Below are positions 48,281 to 55,142 of a DNA stretch of 55,142 nt, piece after piece; the stretch's first letter is position 1; each line of letters starts with the position of its first letter. The stretch spans positions 566,089 through 621,230 of the forward strand of contig BCJU01000003.1 of the NCBI GenBank assembly GCA_001600355.1, written 5' to 3'. The notes under the pieces are model-generated. The model made no database searches. It saw only the letters and a program-made list of their open reading frames with translations, and had not been told where the DNA came from. Source of the stretch: Meira nashicola (Eukaryota > Basidiomycota > Exobasidiomycetes > Exobasidiales > Brachybasidiaceae). The position numbers and the translations under genes were made by a program.

Positions 48281-50419
48281 TCATCTTGAAACGGGGGTAG
48301 AATTACTGCCACCAGAAATTGTAGCCTGATGACGAGCAAGATTACTTTCGGGTACAGGAGTATGATCGCTAATGGCATCAATTTCTTGTTTTGCCTCTTT
48401 CCAAGTTTCCAAACCTGCTTTGCAATAATCACGATGTAATTGAGCAAATGCTAAAGTCATCGAACGAAAATCACGAATCTTTTGTCGTTGAAATCGATCA
48501 AGATCAGATTGAATTGCCAAAGTTGCATTACGTAAATCTTTATCGGTTAATTCTAAAGCTTCATCCAATTGAGCACAATTATCTTTCAAACGAGAAATTG
48601 TATTGCGCCTTGTAGCTTCAGGATCGACATCCATCACTGATTGCAATGTATGACTCAAAGCACCCAATAAGCCACCTCCACCGCTACTACTATTACCACT
48701 TCCTAAAGAACTCGTTCCAGGCGTTCGTCTTGCTTGTCTTACTGTTCCATTACGATTATTTGGTTGTTGTCTCGATTGTGGTCCACCAAATGCATTTCCG
48801 CCATTTGTAGCCGTTGGAGGTGATGTTGGTCTTGAAGGACTATTAGATCCAGTCATGCTGGGATCTGTCCATTCTTCGCTATCTGCTAACCTTTCCGAAG
48901 ATGCATCTATTCCACTTGGTGGCTTGTTTGCTGAATCACTTTCTGTTTCAGCTGCTGATCCATATACACTCTTACGCATCGTACTTGCACGAGAGTTGAC
49001 CGAATCCCAAACGCCTTCTCTTGATTGACCTGGAACATTGACTTTATTATATGTTGCTGCATTACCACCATTATTTGTCACCAATCCTCTTCCACCGCTC
49101 TCTAATGCTCTGTTTAATCTTGTCGCTTCAGCTTCTACTCTTTCCAAGTCTTCCAATTGTAATCTTTTTGCTTCTAATGCATCTTGTGCCATCTCAAGTT
49201 GTAAATGCTTTTGATGTCTCCATCTCAATAACTTTTGAAGTATTGATGCAAATTGAGAATATTCATTCAAAGGTTCAGTAAATTGAGTTTCCCAATCATG
49301 TAACATTGTACCGATTGCCATAAATGTTTGATCAGATGCCTGACCAGTTCTTTCGATTGCACTTGCTAATGCACCACCTTCTGAAAGACTAAATTCGTTC
49401 AAAACAGCTCCTAATTCTGCATAATCATTTGATGCTTCTGTCCACCTTTTCATTACTCTTCTGTTTGTCTTTTCGAGGCTTCCTTGGATATGATTACGAA
49501 AACGTTCTGTGAAAGCCTCACTGTCGACAAATCGTTGATTAGGATTCTTTAGAGGCGTTGAACCATTAGAAGGAGGGAGAGGCAATGCTAAATAAGCAGG
49601 TGATGCATGAGGTGATGCAGGATCCAATGAAGGTGCACGTAAATTGGATTTAGGTAGCATAGAAAGAGGAGGAGATGATGTGATCTCATGCCAGCTCCAT
49701 CTTCCGTCTAAAAATCTTCGAAAGACAACGCTTCTGCTCAACTTTTCATGATCTTTGACACGATTTAAGAATACCTGTAACATTCGTTTTCTACGCGCAA
49801 TTATCGTTGCATCCTCTTTTGCCTTTGATTGACGAGCAGCATAATCTGTTAAGGTGTGCTTGGAAGGAATTGGTGGAATGATCAAAGTGGGATGTAAGGC
49901 GACGAGAGCTTCACGCAATGATGCGAATTCACTATAACGTCTCTTTGCACTTAAGGTACCACATTGAATAAGATAAGCAATATAATGACTTGCACCAACG
50001 CCATCAGATGTTTTTTGAGCGTCAATAATTTGAATCGTATCTTCGCCTAATTCAGGCGCAGCACTTGGTTCAACAAATGTGGAACTGTGTAATGTCGTTT
50101 GAGCTCCACGTTCGCTCATTTGTCCGGTTGAAGGTGAAAATGATCGATTACGTTCCATATTTGTATTTTGTCCATCAATTTCACCACTTACACCAGATAT
50201 TGTGATCCCACTTTCATTTTCATCTGATCCACCTCCTGGTATATTGTATGCATCCACACCTTCTTCGCTTGAAGTACCGATCGCTGAATCTACTTTAATC
50301 TTTTCTTGTCCTGTTGGAGTTGTACTTAATTCTGATTGAGGTGTTTCTGTATTTTCGATTGCAAATGGATCTGATTGAGGTTCTTTACTCTGTTTCTTCT
50401 TTTGCGATTTGTTCGCCAT
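48281..50419 (-). CDS. SNX41: Sorting nexin Snx41/Atg20 family, PX-BAR
   Basis: 712 residues, ATG at 50417-50419. The PX domain covers ~118-240: IQIIDAQKTSDGVGASHYIAYLI, then the phosphoinositide box KRRYSEFASLREALVALHP, IPPIPSKHTLTDYAARQ and RRKRMLQVFLNRV. A BAR-like coiled-coil region follows (~310-440 and ~610-700), interrupted by a long Ser/Asn/Gly-rich insertion (~450-600). This split BAR with PX is the layout of fungal Snx41 and Atg20, which act with Snx4 in endosomal recycling and selective autophagy. Which of the two paralogues it is cannot be fixed here. It converges on MTHFR and is divergent from the gene at 51012. Confidence 0.9.
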   Translation of the reverse strand: MANKSQKKKQSKEPQSDPFAIENTETPQSELSTTPTGQEKIKVDSAIGTSSEEGVDAYNIPGGGSDENESGITISGVSGEIDGQNTNMERNRSFSPSTGQMSERGAQTTLHSSTFVEPSAAPELGEDTIQIIDAQKTSDGVGASHYIAYLIQCGTLSAKRRYSEFASLREALVALHPTLIIPPIPSKHTLTDYAARQSKAKEDATIIARRKRMLQVFLNRVKDHEKLSRSVVFRRFLDGRWSWHEITSSPPLSMLPKSNLRAPSLDPASPHASPAYLALPLPPSNGSTPLKNPNQRFVDSEAFTERFRNHIQGSLEKTNRRVMKRWTEASNDYAELGAVLNEFSLSEGGALASAIERTGQASDQTFMAIGTMLHDWETQFTEPLNEYSQFASILQKLLRWRHQKHLQLEMAQDALEAKRLQLEDLERVEAEATRLNRALESGGRGLVTNNGGNAATYNKVNVPGQSREGVWDSVNSRASTMRKSVYGSAAETESDSANKPPSGIDASSERLADSEEWTDPSMTGSNSPSRPTSPPTATNGGNAFGGPQSRQQPNNRNGTVRQARRTPGTSSLGSGNSSSGGGGLLGALSHTLQSVMDVDPEATRRNTISRLKDNCAQLDEALELTDKDLRNATLAIQSDLDRFQRQKIRDFRSMTLAFAQLHRDYCKAGLETWKEAKQEIDAISDHTPVPESNLARHQATISGGSNSTPVSR

Positions 50420-51011
50420 CTTGACCTGTTACTCTCTTTTCTTTCGCTTTGTTTCAATCAATCTTGTGTAATTTGTGAAACATTGAATCTCCCCAATACG
50501 GAGTAGTAAAACAATGATGTGATGATGATTCCTCAATATTGAACGATCGGCTGAGTTGATTGCGTAGTAATAATGTACCTTTTTAATCGTAATGGCAAAT
50601 GCATTGACTACATGCACACACAAGCACAATTCAACGGCACCCCCATGCACACACACATAAATTACGTTCATGCACATACCCCCCACGACCCAGGGCTCAC
50701 CGTACAGCACAGCCTACACAATCGAATCGCTCCTGAAACAAATCCAAAATAAGTGGAGTCTTTTCTACGCGTTAAAGATAATAATGTAAATAGAATAGCA
50801 CAATCACGTGTCCAAAAAAAGTCCAACCTTTCAGTGCTAGTGAGGGGAAGGCCGAGAAGAAAGTGAATGCTATCGGAAATGCAAAGTCAATCAAAATGAA
50901 CATTTAGTGTTTCTTTCTTTCAACGACATCACTCAGCGAAAATGAATTCAAGACGGTAGAATACATCATGAACGAATAAAAGTACTGTACTTTATCCAAA
51001 ATATAAAGACG
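50420..51011. promoter_or_regulatory. Divergent promoter, SNX41 and gene at 51012
   Basis: 592 bp with a CACGTG box (about 50804-50809) and several ACACAC stretches (about 50618-50658). No gene is seen. Confidence 0.4.
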
Positions 51012-52793
51012 ATGGCATCCATATGGCGTTGTCGATCCAGGGTCAGGCTACGGCATATAGTATCAAATGAAACATCAATACTCTTTCGACGTACTTTTTC
51101 GTTCACTTTTCCACATCATCGGCGCATATACTTATCAGAAGCAAGCTCAATAGAACATGCAACAATTTGGCAAAAACGCTCCGAATTACTACTTACAGCT
51201 CATTCGATAAACAATACCATTGTTAAGGATGAAGAAAGGCCAGATATAAAGCTTCTCAAAGCTGCAATTTGGCATGATCTAGACCAAATTGACACCAATG
51301 AGAATTTCTTTGCCGATAAAGAACACACGGATCGAATATTAAGGAGAATTACCGATTTGTATGATGAGATGACATCAAATGGCATCTCAATCGACAATAG
51401 ATGGTGTAAAATAATGATAACCACTTTTGGCAGCATTCTTACTCGAAGGTCCAGGAATCGGGAAGGAATGCCTTATACGGAGATGCTTCAATTTTTACAA
51501 CTTGCAAGAAAGGTTTTTCTTCAAGTTTCTTCGGAATTAGACGAACCTTTATTCACCAATACTGCTGTCATTCATAGCATCTTAGACCTTGAAATGCAAG
51601 TAGCAATGGCGCTTATTCGAGAGGCGAATGATGATTTGGATATAGACCGAAATCGCATCAATGAACATCTTCGTTGGGTAACGGAGATGGCAAACATGAT
51701 GGCAAAAAGACGAATAACAATTTTACCAAAGTCAACTTTCAGTGCGGCCGAAGATGAAGCATATCAACAAGATCTAATAAGCTTGTCTTCAACCAAAGCT
51801 GGTACTACGACTATCAATCTTTACCTTCTTCGTAATGATTACGCTCGTGCGATAGAGGCTTTACGAAAATTATTGAAGCATTCTGCAAATATACCCAAAA
51901 ACACAAAAGTCAAACGAAAGGCAAAATTGCAACATCTTCGTCGTGTTGGTCAGAATCATACTATCGCTCGGGGTGCACTGATCAATGTTTTAGTTGTGCT
52001 TTGCAAAAATGTTCGTAAAGAAGGTGGTCCCCTTCGATCTCTGATTATGGAAGTGATCGAGTTAGCACGCACGAGTATCGAAGAAGGATTATGGGATACA
52101 ATGGCTGGCGATCAACAATCTCGATCTGAATTGAGCAGTCGCGAATGTGAAGGACCTTCGTATGATTTTGTAAGGCTTTGTTCAAGAGCAATAAGTGCCG
52201 TTTCGCCTGCTACGACTAAGAACAGAAGAGCCAAAGATGGCGTAAGGTTTGAGATGATTCCAGGCGACGAGAAACGACATCAAGAAGATTTTTTCGATCT
52301 CTTGAAAATAATTATCGACATTCGTTCTTCTGCTGTTGCACGCGAGCTTGTACAAACACTTCGACAAACTACTTCTGACCAGCCAATATCTTCACTGGAG
52401 CCGATTCCCAACCCATGGAGAAGATCATTTCGCGAAATTTTCGATGTTAATCGAGAAATGTCTGCGCGGATTGTATGGTGTTTATTTTCCTCGTGGTCTC
52501 GGGTAGAGATGCGGATAAGTAAGGAACAACAGAAACAAGATGAAGAGGCTCGATTACGTACACAACAAGAAACAGATTTGTTCCTAAAAAGATTAGCTTT
52601 CATCTTGAACGATTTCATGATTTCATTCGGAATGAGTGAACCGAGTTGGCGAGCAGTTGCAATCGCTCTTCGAAAAACCTTACATTTGTCACCATCTCAA
52701 GAAGGGCGAAAAGAGGCAATGGAAATGTTTGAAGAAGCATATGAGAAAGCAAAAAGCGGTAATTTTGGCGCTATACCATCACACAAGAAATGA
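51012..52793 (+). CDS. Probable mitochondrial helical protein, family not recognised
   Basis: 593 residues from ATG 51012, single exon. The first ~40 residues are rich in Arg, Ser and His and lack acids apart from one Glu (ASIWRCRSRVRLRHIVS), which suggests a mitochondrial presequence. The remainder appears all-helical with many Leu/Ile/Arg/Glu segments. Examples are TDRILRRITDLYDEMTSNGISIDNRWCKIMI and NDYARAIEALRKLLKHS, the second pair resembling the helix-turn-helix units of PPR- or TPR-like repeats. No enzyme motif was seen. A mitochondrial RNA- or ribosome-related factor is possible, but I cannot name the family. Confidence 0.82.
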   Translation: MASIWRCRSRVRLRHIVSNETSILFRRTFSFTFPHHRRIYLSEASSIEHATIWQKRSELLLTAHSINNTIVKDEERPDIKLLKAAIWHDLDQIDTNENFFADKEHTDRILRRITDLYDEMTSNGISIDNRWCKIMITTFGSILTRRSRNREGMPYTEMLQFLQLARKVFLQVSSELDEPLFTNTAVIHSILDLEMQVAMALIREANDDLDIDRNRINEHLRWVTEMANMMAKRRITILPKSTFSAAEDEAYQQDLISLSSTKAGTTTINLYLLRNDYARAIEALRKLLKHSANIPKNTKVKRKAKLQHLRRVGQNHTIARGALINVLVVLCKNVRKEGGPLRSLIMEVIELARTSIEEGLWDTMAGDQQSRSELSSRECEGPSYDFVRLCSRAISAVSPATTKNRRAKDGVRFEMIPGDEKRHQEDFFDLLKIIIDIRSSAVARELVQTLRQTTSDQPISSLEPIPNPWRRSFREIFDVNREMSARIVWCLFSSWSRVEMRISKEQQKQDEEARLRTQQETDLFLKRLAFILNDFMISFGMSEPSWRAVAIALRKTLHLSPSQEGRKEAMEMFEEAYEKAKSGNFGAIPSHKK

Positions 52794-52922
52794 TTCACAG
52801 TCATCATGTACTATTATTATCAAAAGAAGCATTGTACACTACACACAGGATTATATATTTTTAGAGCATAATAGCATTGCATAATGTACATTGTGTGACT
52901 AGATATCTACATTAATTGCAGA

Positions 52923-54005
52923 TTATGGGCAGATGGATTTGATTTGATCAATGACGTGCATGTATGCCTTACTTGCAGGACTTTCGGGATATTCGTCAAC
53001 AAAACTTTCCCCTAAATCGCAGCATCGTCCGATACGAGGATCAAGCGGTACACTTCCCAAGAAAGGTATATTTAATTCTTCACAAAGTGCTTTAGCTCCA
53101 CCTGTAGAAGGATAAAAGATATCACTTTGACCATGACAAGCAGGACAAACAAAACCTGCCATATTTTCGACTATTCCTAAAATTGGAACATTGACTTTGC
53201 GACAGAATGAGATCTCTTTGCGAACATCTTGCAATGAAACTTCTTGTGGTGTTGTTAGTAGAACTGCACCATCCAAGCCTCCCGAATCACGTAAAAGTGA
53301 AACGATTGACAAGTGTTCGTCAGATGTTCCTGGCGGTGTATCGATGAGCATATAATCTAATAAAGGTTTTTTCGAATTATTCTCTTCCTCCTCCTCTTCT
53401 TCCAATCCACCAGTCCAATCTACATCAAGCAAGAATTGTTTTATCAAACCATTCTTTTTTGGTCCACGCCAAATTACTGCACTTGTAGCTGAAGGTAACA
53501 AAAAGCCGATTGACATTGCACAAAAGTTATCACTAACGTAAACGGGTGACCAACCAGTAGAAGAAGTATGAATTGAAGCATTTGATAATCCTAGAATTGT
53601 TGGAATACTTGGACCACAAATATCAATATCCATAATTGCCGTATTCTTTTCTTTTTCTCTAGCGCATGCCCATCCTAACATTGATGTAAATGTACTTTTT
53701 CCAACTCCACCTTTTCCGCTCATGATTAAAATCTTTCTTTTTACCCTTTCCATTCTTGCTGCAATTTTAGGTAAATCTGGATCAGGTCCTTTTGGCGTAC
53801 TTGCACAAACGGATTGATTTGGGCAACCATCACATGCTGATGCCTTTCCTGCATCTTCAGATTCCGTTCCTGGACAATGTGCTGGTGCATTTTCGGGTAC
53901 ATTATCTGGTAAAGCTCTAGCGATACTTTCGGGTGGTAAGACGCTTGAATTTATTGCTGATAGTACACCATCTGGTGGTATCGGATTTGGTGAGATGATT
54001 GCCAT
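52923..54005 (-). CDS. NBP35: Cytosolic Fe-S cluster assembly ATPase Nbp35
   Basis: 360 residues, ATG at 54003-54005. The N-terminal ferredoxin-like cluster motif that separates Nbp35 from Cfd1 is present: C44, C58, C61, C67 (CX13CX2CX5C). The deviant Walker A GKGGVGKS is at 97-104. The catalytic [11 protein letters not shown], the switch [11 protein letters not shown] (~221-231), and the C-terminal bridging CPAC (C287, C290) follow. Nbp35 forms a heterotetramer with Cfd1 that scaffolds 4Fe-4S clusters for cytosolic and nuclear proteins. An acidic loop of seven Glu (202-208) between the ATPase motifs is a local expansion. Everything needed for function is in place. Confidence 0.97.
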   Translation of the reverse strand: MAIISPNPIPPDGVLSAINSSVLPPESIARALPDNVPENAPAHCPGTESEDAGKASACDGCPNQSVCASTPKGPDPDLPKIAARMERVKRKILIMSGKGGVGKSTFTSMLGWACAREKEKNTAIMDIDICGPSIPTILGLSNASIHTSSTGWSPVYVSDNFCAMSIGFLLPSATSAVIWRGPKKNGLIKQFLLDVDWTGGLEEEEEEENNSKKPLLDYMLIDTPPGTSDEHLSIVSLLRDSGGLDGAVLLTTPQEVSLQDVRKEISFCRKVNVPILGIVENMAGFVCPACHGQSDIFYPSTGGAKALCEELNIPFLGSVPLDPRIGRCCDLGESFVDEYPESPASKAYMHVIDQIKSICP

Positions 54006-54497
54006 ATTTTTATTTCATCGGTGATGGCAGTAAGAAAAGAAAATATTCACGGATGTGGCAACCCTTTAACGGCCGTAAGCCACTATTAATGCATGCATAT
54101 GATAATCTTATCCAAATTCCAAAACGCGACTTTTTTTTCGGTTCCTTATCTGACTCTTGCCCTGCGCCGGCTCACGTGAAACAAAAAGCCATATGAATAT
54201 TCTAGAATAGAATAATAAGTCTCACTAAGGTATTCTAATAACAATAATCATACTTAGTCACTTGCCATCGCCATCATCATCATCACCATCACCAACCAAA
54301 TGACCATTGATGACTTGACCTTAGACTGATTGGGTGCAGTATTCACTAATAGACTGCCAACTTGATCTATCTTACAACAGCAGAATGAGGTTTAGCTCGC
54401 TCAAGGAAGCATTCTTTGCTCAAATCAATTGATGTACAGAAGATATGACGACCACCACAATCACCACCACAATCATCGAAAACGAATCGAGATCACG
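54006..54497 (-). promoter_or_regulatory. Upstream region of NBP35
   Basis: 492 bp between the NBP35 start and the right repeat. It contains a CACGTG box (about 54174-54179), a GCGCCGG word, and a CATCATCATCACCATCACC simple stretch near 54272. No gene is seen. Confidence 0.35.
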
Positions 54498-54619
54498 CTT
54501 CGCGAAGATTTGTTAATGACTATCGTGCTGACACGTATACGTATATGCATGCATGCATGCATATATAGCGCACCGATTGTGTTGTCTGCTCATTTAATCT
54601 ATTATACCTACGACCAACA
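54498..54619 (-). repeat. Right copy of long-distance inverted repeat
   Basis: Reverse complement of 1-127, with about six substitutions, a 4-bp gap in the ATGC-repeat core and a 1-bp gap. It begins with CTTCGCGAAG (54498-54507), contains ATGCATGCATGCATGCAT, and ends at CGACCAACA. On this side the sequence continues past the homologous block, so the left copy may extend outside the window. Confidence 0.8.
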
Positions 54620-55142
54620 ACAGCGTTCCAATGAAAATGTCAATCCGGACTTGTCCAATGTGTTACTGAATCCTATTCGACGGGTATAGCATCGAACGGT
54701 CAGCGAACGTTAGCAGTAGATTTTGAGTGATGTTGATCGATATATGCTACTGTCTAGCCTGCGGAAGGTATTGGATCCTGCTCTATCATTTTCGATATGG
54801 TTCTTTGGATGATCATATTCTCATCAGCCCTACTACGTTTCGTCCTATTGGACAGTCGATTAATACTCTTACAGGATAAGCACAATGACGGGGCAGGCTT
54901 ATATGCTCTCAAATTACTAAAAGAAGCCTTGTTTCCGAGAATTGATTCCATTCTTCCCCCCCTCACAAGCATTTTCACTATTCCCTTCTTCCACACCACC
55001 ATTCTTTCCACACCATTACTCCTTCACCCTCACACCCTCTGATCCTCTCCAAGTCCAACACCTGACCAAGTCTTCTGAGCTTGATACTCCGGAATGGGAC
55101 CGAGGAGACTCGCCCTGAGATGGAAAGCAGTATCTTGCAAGG
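54620..55142. other. Right-hand end of window, unassigned
   Basis: 523 bp with overlapping open frames on both strands (54797-55042 plus and 54754-55011 minus), neither with a recognisable domain. The plus frame has a hydrophobic start and then a helix-like LYALKLLKEALFPRI. A pyrimidine-rich CTTCCACACC region follows, as is usual before fungal starts. It may hold the promoter or part of a gene continuing to the right. Confidence 0.3.

Noticed and set aside
1..55142. tRNA genes and CRISPR arrays
   Set aside because: No A/B-box pair with a cloverleaf was found by eye, and no regularly spaced direct repeats were present.

Overview
The window is 55 kb of fungal nuclear DNA. It is AT-rich and gene-dense, and most genes are single-exon. 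The few introns I can place are short (about 67-195 bp) with GTGAGT/GTAAGT donors. The gene set (WOPR regulator, Whi2, Csr1-type Sec14 protein, Snx41/Atg20, Rvs167, Dst1, Rpc53, Prp46, Ctp1, Set5, Nbp35, two-domain MTHFR, Hikeshi) is that of a filamentous or dimorphic fungus. The low intron density and WOPR architecture fit a basidiomycete, perhaps Ustilaginomycotina. That placement is inference and untested. I found no rRNA, tRNA, transposase or CRISPR array.

Layout. 1-5770: an RNase P Rpp40-like gene divergent from a mitochondrial citrate carrier, then a 2.7-kb gene-free leader/promoter. 5771-18442: WOPR regulator, Prp46, a large unrecognised coiled-coil protein, Rvs167 (BAR-SH3), TFIIS and RNA polymerase III subunit Rpc53. 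18535-33566: a mitochondrial-looking SDR, Whi2, a PX protein, Set5, an unrecognised acidic protein, a DUF3835/Bud27-like protein, an RRM protein, a SAM methyltransferase and the three-exon Hikeshi/Opi10 gene. 43270-54005: Csr1, MTHFR, Snx41/Atg20, an unrecognised probable mitochondrial protein and Nbp35. These are ordinary housekeeping genes.

The unusual part is 34236-42557: seven same-strand genes for secreted, almost cysteine-free precursors. Each has a signal peptide, KR (Kex2) cleavage sites and one or more Gly/Ala-rich 'glycine-zipper' membrane-active-looking segments. The first gene is a 995-residue polyprotein with twelve different zipper cassettes, many separated by short acidic spacers. 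Four smaller genes share its signal-peptide signature (QQ at residues 15-16) and a C-terminal zipper, Gly tract and DPNA tail. Two further genes are more diverged. Three of the small genes carry a covarying dyad, TCACT-TTGAT-AGTGA or variants, just upstream of the start. One copy has ATG replaced by CTG. I propose a locally expanded family of Kex2-released, glycine-zipper peptides (surface-active, membrane-active or signalling), possibly undescribed.

A 122-127 bp repeat lies at 1-127 and again, inverted, at 54498-54619. It brackets nearly the whole window.
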